Below are positions 50,344 to 60,400 of a DNA stretch of 64,000 nucleotides, in pieces. The notes beneath the pieces were generated by a model that was not told the origin of the DNA, made no database searches, and was given only the letters and a program-made list of their open reading frames with translations. The position numbers were made by a program, and so were the translations under genes. Source of the stretch: DASZOC01 sp035550975 (GTDB taxonomy: Bacteria > Actinomycetota > CADDZG01 > WHSQ01); assembly GCA_035550975.1 (NCBI GenBank), contig DASZOC010000031.1, positions 1 through 64,000 of the forward strand. The letters are read 5' to 3'. Numbering within the stretch: the first letter of the stretch is position 1; every line of letters begins with the position of its first letter.

Positions 50344-51786
50344 GTGGCGACGACACCTACGACGTCTTTCGACCACGTCGTTGACGAAGGTTCCTTCGAG
50401 CCCTTCGGTGACGACCTCTCCTCTACCGATCCGCTCCGCTTTGCTGGATATCCCGACCTGCTGCGCGACGCGCGCGACCGGACCGGACACGACGAATCGG
50501 TAGAGGTGGGGGCCGCGACGATTGGTGGGCACGCGGTGGAGGTCGCGGGGTTCGACTTCTCTTTCCTGGGCGGAAGCATGGGTGAGGTCGCCGGCGAGAG
50601 GGTCGCGCGCGCGATCGAGCGAGCGGTCGAGCGACGCGTTCCGTTCGTTCTGCGCACAGCGACCGGAGGGGCGCGGATGCAGGAAGGCATGCGTGCGCTC
50701 GTCCAGATGCCGAAGCTGGTCGCGGCGCGGACCCTTCTAGCCGAAGCGGGACTCCCCTACGTCGCGATCCTCGGCGACCCGTCGACGGGCGGCGTGCTCG
50801 CGAGCGTTGCCGCGCTCGCCGATTACACGGTCGCCGAGACGGGAGCGGCCGTCGGGTTCGCGGGGCCGCGGGTGGTCGAGGCGGTCACGGGAGCTTTGCC
50901 TCCGGCCGGTTCGCATACGGCTGCCTCCGCGCTCGGCAACGGGTTGGTGGACGACGTCGTTGATCGCGACGACGTCCGGTCGCTCCTGAAGCTGGTGTTG
51001 GACGCCACCGCCCCCGACGATCCCGAACCGGCTTCGGACCCGGGGGGAGGTCGCGGCGAGAACCGCGACCCGTGGGCTGCCGTGCTGTCGGCGCGCGCGG
51101 ACACGAGACCGAGCGCGCCCGACCTCGCGCGTGCGATGACCGACGATGCAGTCGAGCTCCGGGGCGACCGCGCCGGACGCGACGATCGCGGCCTCGTCGC
51201 GCTCCTCGGGCGGGTCGCGGGGAGGCGCGTGCTGTTGCTCGCGCTGGATCGCGCGCATCTTCCCGGTCCCGGCGCGTTCCGCAAGGCGCGGCGCTGTCTC
51301 GCGGTCGCGGTCCGGCTCGGCCTCCCGGTGATCACTCTGGTGGACACCCGCGGAGCGGACCCGTCCGAGCGCGCGGAGGCGGGAGGCATCGCATGGGAGA
51401 TCGCGGCGACCTTCGAAGCGCTCCTGTGCGCGCCGGTCCCCGTCGTCTCCGTCGTGACCGGAGAGGGGGGAAGCGGTGGAGCGCTCGCGCTGTCGGTAGG
51501 CGATCGGCTCTTGATCTACGAAGATGCGATCTTCTCCGTCATCGGGCCGGAGGCAGCGGCTTCGATCCTGTGGCGTGATCCCGGCAAAGCGGCCGATGCA
51601 GCACGAGCGCTGAAGCCAACCGCCCGGCGCCTGCTCGAGCTAGGTATCGCGGACGCGGTCGTCCCGGAACCGCCCGACGCAGAACGGCTGAGGGAGGTCC
51701 TCGCCTATCATCTCGGCGCCATGAGTACCGGACCGAGCGATCTCAGCGCGGCGCGACGGGCGCGCTGGAGAGGCACGCGTGGCTAA
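50344..51786 (+). CDS. Fused acetyl-CoA carboxylase carboxyltransferase (AccD-AccA order)
   Basis: A 480-residue protein. Residues 1-235 look like AccD (FLGGSMGEVAGERV, TATGGARMQEG, DPSTGGVLAS, VGFAGPRVVEAV) but lack its N-terminal zinc finger. Residues 250-480 look like AccA (ELRGDRAGRDDRG, FRKARRCLAVAVRLGLPVITLVDTRGA, GEGGSGGALALSVGDRLLIYE, VIGPEAAASILWRD, LKPTARRLLELGIADAVVPEP). GAGGAGG lies about 8 nt before GTG 50344. It would carboxylate acetyl-CoA with a separate biotin carboxylase/carrier chain. Overlaps the cyclophilin start. Confidence 0.82.
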   Translation: MATTPTTSFDHVVDEGSFEPFGDDLSSTDPLRFAGYPDLLRDARDRTGHDESVEVGAATIGGHAVEVAGFDFSFLGGSMGEVAGERVARAIERAVERRVPFVLRTATGGARMQEGMRALVQMPKLVAARTLLAEAGLPYVAILGDPSTGGVLASVAALADYTVAETGAAVGFAGPRVVEAVTGALPPAGSHTAASALGNGLVDDVVDRDDVRSLLKLVLDATAPDDPEPASDPGGGRGENRDPWAAVLSARADTRPSAPDLARAMTDDAVELRGDRAGRDDRGLVALLGRVAGRRVLLLALDRAHLPGPGAFRKARRCLAVAVRLGLPVITLVDTRGADPSERAEAGGIAWEIAATFEALLCAPVPVVSVVTGEGGSGGALALSVGDRLLIYEDAIFSVIGPEAAASILWRDPGKAADAARALKPTARRLLELGIADAVVPEPPDAERLREVLAYHLGAMSTGPSDLSAARRARWRGTRG

Positions 51787-52594
51787 CGAGAAACGCGCGC
51801 GCAAGAAAGAAGCGCGCGACCGCCAGGCTGCCGAGCGTGAGGCCGCGCTGCGGCGACGGCGCATGACTCGCCTCGGACTCCTCGCGTTCATCGTGCTCGC
51901 GGTCGTCGGGATCGCCTTGGCGTCGGGACGAGGCGAGCCCGAACCCACGGGAGATCCGGCGGCCCAACAGCCGGAGACGGAAGACCCAGACGCATCGGCC
52001 GCGTGCGCCGCCGAGGCTCCTCCCCCTGCCGACCCGCAGCAATACGACGCGCCGAAGTACGTCATCGAAAAGGGCGTCGATTACGCGGCGATCATGCACA
52101 CTTCGTGCGGCGAGATCGAGTTCGACCTGCTCGAGGACAAGGCCCGCAGGACGGTCAACAGTTTCGTCTTCCTCGCGCGCGAAGGTTTCTACGACGGCTT
52201 GACCTTCCATCGGATCGTGGGCAACTTCGTGATCCAGGGGGGCGACCCGGATGGTCAGGGCAACGAAGAACCGAACGGCCCCGGCTACACCGTCCCCGAC
52301 GAGTTCCCCGAGAAAGGCAACGAATACGTCTTCGGGACCGTCGCCATGGCCAACAGCGGCCCCGGCACTACCGGCAGCCAGTTCTTCATCGTCGTGCACC
52401 GCGGCCCGGACGGCGAGCCCGCCCCGGCCGGACTCGACCCCCTGTACACGATCTTCGGCAAGGTCGCGGAGTCCTCGTACGAGACGGTCGAGGAGATCGC
52501 CAAACAAGAGGTCAAGGCAGGGACGGACCCGGCCGAAGCGGAAGAGCCCGTCGTCCCGGTCTACATCGAGTCGATAGAGATCATCGAACGCTGA
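51779..52594 (+). CDS. Membrane-anchored cyclophilin-type peptidyl-prolyl isomerase
   Basis: A 271-residue protein. A basic N-terminal tail (EKRARKKEARDRQAAEREAALRRRR) precedes a membrane helix (about 32-49), an acidic Pro-rich linker, then a cyclophilin domain from about 95 (FHRIVGNFVIQGGDP, GSQFFIVVH). The domain faces outside and would catalyse prolyl isomerisation of exported proteins. GTG 51779 overlaps the upstream stop by 8 nt. A strong hairpin follows the stop. Confidence 0.87.
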   Translation: MANEKRARKKEARDRQAAEREAALRRRRMTRLGLLAFIVLAVVGIALASGRGEPEPTGDPAAQQPETEDPDASAACAAEAPPPADPQQYDAPKYVIEKGVDYAAIMHTSCGEIEFDLLEDKARRTVNSFVFLAREGFYDGLTFHRIVGNFVIQGGDPDGQGNEEPNGPGYTVPDEFPEKGNEYVFGTVAMANSGPGTTGSQFFIVVHRGPDGEPAPAGLDPLYTIFGKVAESSYETVEEIAKQEVKAGTDPAEAEEPVVPVYIESIEIIER

Positions 52595-52601
52595 CGCGAC
52601 G

Positions 52602-52628
52602 AAGCCCCGCCTGCAGGGGGCGGGGCCT
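52602..52628 (+). terminator. GC-rich terminator hairpin after the cyclophilin gene
   Basis: GCCCCGCC (52604-52611) and GGCGGGGC (52619-52626) pair perfectly around a 7-nt loop, 9 nt after the stop. It also lies downstream of the convergent lipoprotein gene and may serve both strands. No U-tract. Confidence 0.6.
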
Positions 52629-52655
52629 CATCGGCTCGGGGGAGCTTCTGTGGAG

Positions 52656-53381
52656 CTAGAACTTCTCCGGGAACTGGTTGACGATCGCTCCGGACAGAGC
52701 GGTTGCCACGTGCGGAAGGTGGCCCGCCGCCGTGCGCAACTTGTCGAAAGCGGAAGCGTCACCGGCGACGACCGCATCGATCGCAGTGATCGTCGACTCC
52801 ACGTGCGGCGTAAGCGCGTCTGCTACCTGCTCCTGGGTGAGACCACCCTCGGTGGCGCCTTCGATGAGGGCACCGAAGTCGTTGCGGTAACCATCCAGGT
52901 TCTTGCGTGCCTCGGCAACCATGCTCTTGTTACCGGTCGCCTGGCCGAGCGTGTAGTCGACGAAGAACCCGATGTGCGCACGCCACAGCTTGAGGAACGC
53001 TTTCTCGGCCGGCTTGCCATAGACCGAACCGATCATCGCGGCGAGGTCCTTCGAGTTGTCATCGAGGGTACCGGCGGCGGCTTTGAACGTCGGGTCCTTG
53101 AGGTCCCCACCGGCCTGCACGCCGGTAAGCACTGCGAGTCCAGCGTGGTACTCGTGCTGGTCGAGCAGTGAGGTCAGGTCACGCAGCAGCGACGCCGCGG
53201 GCGTGTCCACGGTCGGCGTAGCTTCCGTTGCAGAGGTGCTGTCATCTTCGGTCGTCGAACCTGCGGCCGCCGCGTTGTCGCGATCGGCCGCGCGCGTGTC
53301 GGTCTCCGAGCTGCATGCTGCTCCGATCAAAGCGAAGGCGAAGAGCCCCGCTATCATCCGCATCCACATCTTGTTCCTCAT
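52656..53381 (-). CDS. Lipoprotein of unknown function, helical domain
   Basis: A 241-residue predicted lipoprotein (signal to Cys23, GAACSSE). After a Ser/Thr/Asp/Ala linker comes a helical domain with EYHAGLAV, LDDNSKDLAAMIGSVYGKPAEKAFLKLWRAHIGFFVDYTLG, LTPHVESTI and IVNQFPEKF. I recall this LWRxHIGFFVDYT..QFPEKF pattern from envelope proteins of other actinobacteria and Bacillus, of unknown function, often as two tandem repeats; here one copy is present. His and Glu spacing could fit metal binding. Upstream is a cupredoxin lipoprotein on the same strand. Confidence 0.7.
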   Translation of the reverse strand: MRNKMWMRMIAGLFAFALIGAACSSETDTRAADRDNAAAAGSTTEDDSTSATEATPTVDTPAASLLRDLTSLLDQHEYHAGLAVLTGVQAGGDLKDPTFKAAAGTLDDNSKDLAAMIGSVYGKPAEKAFLKLWRAHIGFFVDYTLGQATGNKSMVAEARKNLDGYRNDFGALIEGATEGGLTQEQVADALTPHVESTITAIDAVVAGDASAFDKLRTAAGHLPHVATALSGAIVNQFPEKF

Positions 53382-53468
53382 GTCTCGTCCTTTCTCTCTC
53401 GATCGCTTTTCGATCGATGTTTCCGTCGCAGGGTGTTCGGAACCCGATCCGGAACCGGATTGGACGAT

Positions 53469-53888
53469 CTACTCGACGACGATCGTTCCCGTCATCACAG
53501 GGTGCACCTTGCAGAAGTACGGATACGTCCCCGTCTCGTCGAAGGTGAAGTCGAAAGTAGAGCCATCTGTTTCGACGGATCCGTCGAAGACACCATCCCG
53601 TTTGTCGGGACGGCCCTCATTCACCCCCGGGATGCCTTTGTCTCCGGGCTTCCCTGAGGTGATCGTGTGGGTGACGTCGGAGTCGCGGTTGGTCCACGTC
53701 ACGGTCGTGCCGGAGGAGACCTTCAGGATGGGTGGATCGAAGGCGATGTGCTGGATCGTGATCGCGGTCCGATCGGCTGCCGCATCCTGATCCGCGTCCA
53801 TAGACGAATCGGTCGTGGAAGCCGACGAGCCACAACCGCCCAGCACCGCGACGGCCAGCAGGGCTCCGAGGTAGATCTTCTTCTTCAT
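53469..53888 (-). CDS. Cupredoxin (plastocyanin-like) lipoprotein
   Basis: A 139-residue lipoprotein (lipobox VLGGC, Cys19) with a single type 1 copper domain: His74 (DVTHTITSG) and the C-terminal Cys126-x2-His129-x2-Met132 set (YFCKVHPVMTG). It would carry electrons or buffer copper outside the cell. I chose ATG 53888 to give a proper signal peptide; the 13 residues above are unsupported. The gene is divergent from an ECF sigma gene across 77 nt, which suggests control by that sigma. Confidence 0.85.
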   Translation of the reverse strand: MKKKIYLGALLAVAVLGGCGSSASTTDSSMDADQDAAADRTAITIQHIAFDPPILKVSSGTTVTWTNRDSDVTHTITSGKPGDKGIPGVNEGRPDKRDGVFDGSVETDGSTFDFTFDETGTYPYFCKVHPVMTGTIVVE

Positions 53889-53965
53889 GGTGGACGTTCG
53901 GCCCGCAAGGCGGATGCGGATTGCCAAGGCCCATCCGCAGCAGCCCTAGCTACCGAACACCACAC

Positions 53966-54535
53966 ATGTACAACTACGATTCCCCCGTTATGGAACGGGT
54001 CCAGGACCGCGAACTGGCGGACCGTCTGATGGCACGGGACGAAAGAGCGCTCGCGGAGGCTATCGAGACCTACGGCTCCGCTGTATACGGGGTAGCTCGG
54101 CGGGTGATCACCGAGGACACGTTCGCCCAGGAGGTCGCCCAGGACACGTTCCTGGCGTTGTGGCGGAGGCCCGGCGCGTTCGACCCCCAGCGAGGGTCTC
54201 TACTGCGGTTCCTGTGTGCGATCGCCCGCAACAAAGCGGTCGATCTCGTCCGGAAGGAAGAGTCGCAGCGGCGTTCGGCAGAAGCGCTCATCTCGGAGAC
54301 CCATCCAGGACGCGCAGTGACGCACATGCCTCAGCTCGAAGAACAGGACCACATGATGCGAGCGTTGAAGGAGATCACGGAGTCACAGCGCGAAGCACTC
54401 GTTCTCGCGTATTTCGGGGGGCGCACCTATAGAGAGGTAGCCGAAGAGCTAGGCATCCCCGAAGGAACCGCTAAGACAAGGTTGAGAGACGGACTGATCA
54501 AGCTGCGGGGCGTACTGGCAGGAGACAAACCATGA
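53966..54535 (+). CDS. ECF sigma factor (SigK-like)
   Basis: A 189-residue extracytoplasmic-function sigma factor. Region 2 (YGVARRVITEDTFAQEVAQDTFLALWRRPGAFDPQRGSLLRFLCAIARNKAVDLVR) and region 4 (LKEITESQREALVLAYFGGRTYREVAEELGIPEGTAKTRLRDGL) are present. Its 3' end overlaps the anti-sigma gene (ATGA). The start is uncertain: ATG 53966 or Met9 (53990). Divergent from the cupredoxin, a plausible target. Confidence 0.87.
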   Translation: MYNYDSPVMERVQDRELADRLMARDERALAEAIETYGSAVYGVARRVITEDTFAQEVAQDTFLALWRRPGAFDPQRGSLLRFLCAIARNKAVDLVRKEESQRRSAEALISETHPGRAVTHMPQLEEQDHMMRALKEITESQREALVLAYFGGRTYREVAEELGIPEGTAKTRLRDGLIKLRGVLAGDKP

Positions 54536-55218
54536 CGAAGATGGCACACGAAGAAGCTCGGGAGCTCCTGGGCGCCTACGCCCTGGGAGCGATGCCAGAG
54601 GACGAGCTGAAGCGCGTTCGCTCGCACGTGATGTCGTGTGAGGAATGCATGCGCGAGGCGGATTCGCTAAGCGACACCGTTGCTTCGTTCGGTATCTCCG
54701 CGGGAAACGCTCCGCTTCCTGCGGACTTCTCCGACGGCATCCTGGAGACCGTCCGGGAGCAGCGCCCGATCGTCGCCCCCCGGACCGCACCACGGCGCTC
54801 ATGGTTGGCCGTCGCTGCGGGCGTAGCAGGTCTCACGCTAACCGTGGGGGCACTCTTCGGGATGATGGCCGCACGCTCGCAGGTCGAGCGCCAGGAGAAG
54901 GTGCTCCAGGCGATGTTGCGTGAAGACGGATTCAGCCTGTCGGGCACCTCGGGTGCGGTCGCGAAGGTGATCCCCGTCGGTGACGGGTCGGTCCTCGCCG
55001 CGACCGGGCTGCGAGCAGCGCCGGACGGACACGATTATCAGCTGTGGTTGATCGAGGACGGGGAGCCGCGCAGCGCCGGTGTGTTCGACGTCGAGGACGG
55101 CATCGCTATCGTGGAGACGGATCTCGCACTGAAGGACTACGACACGGCGGCCGTGACGATCGAGCCGGACGGTGGGCTAGACAAGCCCAGCGGCGATCCG
55201 GTCCTCGTCTCGGGCTGA
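54532..55218 (+). CDS. Anti-sigma factor, RskA-like with zinc-binding ZAS domain
   Basis: A 228-residue transmembrane anti-sigma factor. The N-terminal cytosolic ZAS domain has HVMSCEEC (His32, Cys36, Cys39); one membrane helix lies near 90-111; the outer RskA domain (VIPVGDGSVLAATGLRAAPDGHDYQLWLIEDGEPRSAGVF) ends at the C-terminus. It overlaps the sigma gene, the standard arrangement, and would sequester it until a membrane-proximal signal causes proteolysis. The signal is unknown; the copper protein nearby is suggestive only. Confidence 0.87.
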   Translation: MTKMAHEEARELLGAYALGAMPEDELKRVRSHVMSCEECMREADSLSDTVASFGISAGNAPLPADFSDGILETVREQRPIVAPRTAPRRSWLAVAAGVAGLTLTVGALFGMMAARSQVERQEKVLQAMLREDGFSLSGTSGAVAKVIPVGDGSVLAATGLRAAPDGHDYQLWLIEDGEPRSAGVFDVEDGIAIVETDLALKDYDTAAVTIEPDGGLDKPSGDPVLVSG

Positions 55219-55232
55219 CGAACGCACCGGGT

Positions 55233-57383
55233 TCACGACGCCGCGGGTTTCAGCGGCGCCAGCGAGAGGTCGAGTCTCTTCTCACCTGCGCCGGGGAAGT
55301 TCACCGTCGCCTCGAGCCCGAAATTCGAACGGGCGATCTCGACGATCGTTCCGTGACCCCAGCGATCGTGAACCACCTCTTGCCCGACCTTGAAGACGGA
55401 TATGTCGTGCGTGCTGCCCGTGCCGCGCCCTCGGCCGTGACCTTGCTGCCGGTCCGTCTGGTGGACGAGCTCGTTCGGGATCTCTGCCAAGAATCGCGAC
55501 GCCGGGTTGTAGTTCAGACCGCCCCACAAGCTGCGTGACCACGCGTTCAGCAGATACAGCCGCTCGCGAGCGCGGGTGATGCCGACGTAGCACAACCTCC
55601 GCTCCTCCTCGAGCTGATCGGAATCTCCCAGCGAGCGGATGTGCGGGAACACCCCGTCTTCCATCCCGACGATGAACACGACGGGGAACTCGAGGCCCTT
55701 GGCGTTGTGCATCGTCATGAAGGTGACGCCCGTGTCCTCACCCTGCTGCTCGTCGGTGTCGGTGATCAACGAGATCCCCTCGAGGAAGCCGGTGAGGCTC
55801 GGATCTTCGGCCGACTCGTCGTACTCGCGTGCCACGCCGGCCAGCTCGCGCAGGTTCTCTTGACGCGAGAGCGCCTCGAAGGATCGCTCCGCCGCTAGCG
55901 CGTCCATGTAACCCGTGATGTCCCACGTCATCTCGACGATCTCGGCGACAGACATGTCCGCGTCCGCGAGCTTGACGCGATTGAACAGCCGTGCCGCTTC
56001 CAAGACTCCGCCGAGTGAGCGCTTCGACAACCCCGGTACCTCTTCGGCGCGCTCGAAAGCCTCGCCCAGACCTATCCCCTCCCGCCGCGCGAATTCCGAC
56101 AGCTTCGCGAGGGTCGTGTCGCCGATCCCCCGCCGCGGAGCCTGCGCCGCCCGCGCGACGCTGACGGAGTCCTGCGGGTTGATCGACCCTCGCAGCCACG
56201 CCAGCAGATCTTTCACCTCTTTACGCTCGTAGAACCGGACTCCTCCCACGACCTTGTACGGAAGCTCTTCCTTCGAGAAGATCTCCTCCAGGACGCGTGA
56301 CTGCGCATTCGTGCGATAGAAGACCGCAACGTCACTCAGCGCGTGGCCCAGCTCGCTAAGTCGCCGGATCTCCCCCGCCACCCACGCCGCTTCGTCGTGT
56401 TCGTTCTGCGCGTGGTACCGCGTTATGAGCTCGCCGGCGGTCGATTCTGTCCATAACGACTTCGGCTTGCGCATCGCGTTGTTCTCGATCACCGCGTTCG
56501 CGGCACTCAAGATCGTCTGGGTCGACCGATAGTTCTGCTCGAGCGTGATGACGTGCGCGTCGCCCCAATCGCGCTCGAAATCGAGCAGGTTCTTGATCGT
56601 CGCGCCCCGGAACGCGTAGATGCCCTGGTCGGCGTCGCCGACCACGAAGATGTTGCGGTGCTTACCTGCAAGCATCGTCGCAAGGCGCGCCTGCGCATGG
56701 TTCGTGTCCTGGAACTCGTCCACGAGGACGTGCTCGAAGCGAGATTGATAGTGGCCGAGGACCTCGGGAAAGCGATCGAAGATCTCGACCATACGGAAGA
56801 TCAGGTCGTCGAAATCGAACGCGCCGTTATCGCGCAGGCGACGCTGGTACTCGACATAGATCTCGGCGATCGTCTTCTCCCACGGATTCGACGCGAAATC
56901 CGAGTAGACGCCTGCGTCTACGAGGCGGCTCTTGGCATCCGAGATAGAGGCCGACGCAGCGCGTGGCGGTACGCGCTTGGGGTCGATGTTGAGCTCCTTC
57001 ATGCACGCCTTGATCAAGCGGTCCGTGTCGGACGAGTCGTAGATCGAGAACGACGAGCGGATCCCGAGGTGCTGCGATTCGCGGCGGAGCATCCGGACGC
57101 ACGCGGAGTGGAACGTCGAGACCCACATCTTCTCGGCGACGGAACCAACCAGCTCTGCGACCCTCCGCTTCATCTCGGCCGCAGCCTTGTTCGTGAACGT
57201 GATCGACAGGATCGCGAACGGCGACGTCCCCTCGCTGATCAGGTGCGCGATCCGATGCGTCAACACGCGCGTCTTGCCCGACCCGGCCCCCGCTACCACG
57301 AGCACCGGCCCACCGGGGTGGACGACCGCTTCCTTTTGAACCGGATTCAGGCCGGCGTAGGGCTCGGGTTGCATCACCTCCAT
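55233..57383 (-). CDS. pcrA: UvrD/PcrA-family DNA helicase
   Basis: A 716-residue superfamily 1A 3'-5' helicase. Motifs in order: LNPVQKEAV (Q motif), VAGAGSGKTRVLTHRI (Walker A), ITFTNKAAAEMKRRV (Ia), VDEFQDTNHAQ (II), GDADQGIYAFRGA (III), LEQNYRST (IV), MTMHNAKGLEFPVVF (V), YVGITRARERLYLL (VI). C-terminal part ends with the Tudor-like GQEVVHDRWGHGTIVEI typical of PcrA. Acts in nucleotide excision repair and replication fork maintenance. The start could be 57383, 57374 (ATG after GGAGG) or 57404; spacing does not decide. Confidence 0.9.
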   Translation of the reverse strand: MEVMQPEPYAGLNPVQKEAVVHPGGPVLVVAGAGSGKTRVLTHRIAHLISEGTSPFAILSITFTNKAAAEMKRRVAELVGSVAEKMWVSTFHSACVRMLRRESQHLGIRSSFSIYDSSDTDRLIKACMKELNIDPKRVPPRAASASISDAKSRLVDAGVYSDFASNPWEKTIAEIYVEYQRRLRDNGAFDFDDLIFRMVEIFDRFPEVLGHYQSRFEHVLVDEFQDTNHAQARLATMLAGKHRNIFVVGDADQGIYAFRGATIKNLLDFERDWGDAHVITLEQNYRSTQTILSAANAVIENNAMRKPKSLWTESTAGELITRYHAQNEHDEAAWVAGEIRRLSELGHALSDVAVFYRTNAQSRVLEEIFSKEELPYKVVGGVRFYERKEVKDLLAWLRGSINPQDSVSVARAAQAPRRGIGDTTLAKLSEFARREGIGLGEAFERAEEVPGLSKRSLGGVLEAARLFNRVKLADADMSVAEIVEMTWDITGYMDALAAERSFEALSRQENLRELAGVAREYDESAEDPSLTGFLEGISLITDTDEQQGEDTGVTFMTMHNAKGLEFPVVFIVGMEDGVFPHIRSLGDSDQLEEERRLCYVGITRARERLYLLNAWSRSLWGGLNYNPASRFLAEIPNELVHQTDRQQGHGRGRGTGSTHDISVFKVGQEVVHDRWGHGTIVEIARSNFGLEATVNFPGAGEKRLDLSLAPLKPAAS

Positions 57384-57450
57384 TCTCCCCCAGGGCCAGG
57401 TCAACTACGGGACCGAGACCAGCCGAGCCAGAGGTAGAGAATGTTGGGCG

Positions 57451-60400
57451 ATGCAGGTTTGTCCTGAGTGTGAAGCCTCGAACGAAGATGCACACAGGTT
57501 TTGCGCTTTCTGCGGATCGCCTCTTTCCGCAACAAGCGATACCCAGCGCGAGATCAGATTCGCCACGGCACTGTTCGTCGACATCGTGGATTCGACACCG
57601 TTAGTCGAATCGCATGACCCGGAGGTCGTTCGTGAGCTCATATCTCGGGTCTTCGCTCGTCTCAAAGCCGTGATCAGGAGACACGGCGGGATCATCGAGA
57701 AGACCATCGGGGATGGCTTGCTGGCGATCTTCGGCGCGCCGGTCGCCCATGAAGACCACCCCGAACGCGCAGTCCGTGCTGCTCTCGAGATGAGAGAGGT
57801 CATGTCGGAGTTGAATGCAACCTTTGCCACCGAAGGCCGACCCGCTTTGCAGGTCAGGACCGGCGTAGAGGCGGGAGACATCCTCGCGGACATGACGCGC
57901 GTCAGAGATGGTGCCGATGCGATGGTCACCGGCGACGCGGTCAATGTCTCGGTGCGACTTCAAGGCGCAGCGGAACCCGGATCGATCCTCGTCGGGCCGG
58001 AGGCATTCCGGCTCACCGACCACGCCATCGAGTACCGGTCGCCGCGGGAACTGGCGCTGAAAGGAAAGTCGCGTCCGCTAACCGCCGCCGAGCCGACCTC
58101 GGTCAAAGCGCGGATGCTTTCTCGACGACTACCTGTCCGCTACGACACGGCATTGATCGGAAGGTCAGACGAATTACGCATCCTGAGGGAACTCGTAAAT
58201 AGCCAGGCAACCATCGCGCGCCCGCGTATGGCGCTACTCATTGGTCCGGCCGGTATCGGGAAATCGCGGCTCCTCAGCGAGATCAAGCGACAAGCGAGGG
58301 ATCTCGAACAGATCGTCTACTGGCGAGAAGGTGCCTGCCTCGCCTACGGCGATGTCCCGTTCGCGCCGATCGTCGATATCTTCCGCGCGCAGTTCGAGCT
58401 AGATGAAGGGGTGACCGATGCGGATGTCCGTCGCGCGCTCGAGGACCTTTTTACCGACCAAAGAGCCCCCGTCGAAGAGACCAAAGCGCTGTTCTCGCCG
58501 AGCGAGACCGGGCCCACCCGCGACCAGCTCTTCGAGTCGTGGCGGCAGATCCTGGAGCGGATGACCGCGCGCTATCCGCTCGTCTTGGTATTCGAAGATG
58601 TTCACTGGGCGGACGAAGGAACGATCGCGTTCATCGACTACCTCGCCGAATGGGGTGGGGGTCCGATCCTCCTCATCCTGGCGGCGCGGCCCGATATCTA
58701 CGAACGGCATCCCGTGTGGCAAGAAACACGCGCTTTCCGGACCGTCATCGACCTGGACCCACTGACGGAGGACGAGTCGCGCCGGCTCATTCACGAGCTG
58801 GTCGATGCCGACCTGCCACACGAGGTCGAACAGGACATCCTGGCGAGGTGTGGTGGCAGTCCCCTGTTCGCGGAGGAGATCGCGCACCATTTACACACAG
58901 CCGATCAGAGCCCTGCCGGCGGAGTCGGCGATATCCCACGGACACTTCAGTCGCTGATATCGGCTCGTTTGGACACCCTTCCGGGCACGCTCAAGCCGGT
59001 GGTGCAGGACGCCGCAGTCATCGGCCCGATATTCACGGTCGAGACCTTGGGGTACCTGATGGACAAACGCGAAGACGAGATGCGAGCTCTGCTCGACGAC
59101 CTCGTCAGCTCGGGCATAGTGGCCTACAACAGCTCGGGTGAGAGCTTGAGCTTCCACCACGTCCTCGTGCGCGACGTTGCCTACAGCTCGCTGCCGAAAT
59201 CGACGCGCGCCGATCGCCACGTCAAGATCGGCGACTGGATCGAAGACCACGCGCCGTTCGGCGAAGCTACCGAGACGCTCGCGGCACACTTCACGGTGGC
59301 CGCTCGGTATCTCGACGAACTGGGAAACCTCGACTCTGCGGCCGCGCGCATCATGGAGAAGGCTTACAGGTTGAGCGTCGTGGCGGCCGAGCGAGCGACG
59401 GCGTTATGGCAGCCCGCCGAGGCTGCGCGCTGGCTCGAACAAGCCCTCAGGTGGTCGCAATACCTTGACCTGCCGAACGAGGAGGTAGCGCGTGTCTGGG
59501 AAAGCTTCGGCGAGGCGTGCCTGCATGCTCGTTCTGCGAAGGAAGCATCCGTAGCTTTCGAGCGTGCCCTAGCCATCCAGGAAGGTTTGAGGAACGACAG
59601 GGATATCGGGCGGCTTGAAGCGCGCTTGGCAGACGTGTGCTTCGAGTCGGCGGACGACGAGAAGCTGATCGAATGGACCGACAGAGCGATCCGACACCTC
59701 GAGGGCTTCGGTGACAGTGCCGACCTCGCCGATGCTCTGCACCTCCGGGGTTGGTTCCTGTGGAGGAGGAGCCTCCTGGACGAGGCCGAGCCCTTCGTCT
59801 CCCGCGCGCTCGAGATGTCTCGCCGAGTTGAGGATCAAGTGGTGGAAGGCAACGCTTCGCTCACGCTTGCGGTTCTCCAGTTCGAGCGCACAGGAGACCC
59901 CGCGACCGCTGAGGAGCTAACGCGAAAAGGACATGAGATCTCTCGGCAAGCAGGAGATCTGGCACTCCGCTTGAGGGCGTGCATCAACTTCGCTGCTTGG
60001 CTGTACGACCAAGAGGTTGGGCCCGATGAGATCGAGAGGCTCTATAAGGAAGGTATCCAAACCGGAGCGAAGGCTGGTGACATCCTCGTCACCGCGTGGT
60101 TGCTTGGTGAACACGCCGGGTTTCTCGAGACATGGGGCCGGCTCGCAGAGGCCGAGGAGGTGGCCCTGCGCGCCATCCACATGGCAAGAAGCACCGGGTC
60201 GATACCAACGTTGTCGATGGCCCTCGGCAACTACACGGATATCAAGCTCCGTCAGGGCGACTTCGCGGAGCTGGACAGAGTGCGGCCCGAGCTACAAGAA
60301 CTCATGCGGCAGGCACCCGAGAAACAATTCGAAAAGGATCAGGTCATTCAAGACGCATACGTCGCGCACAGGAAGGGCGACGAAGACGCGGCTTTGGCGA

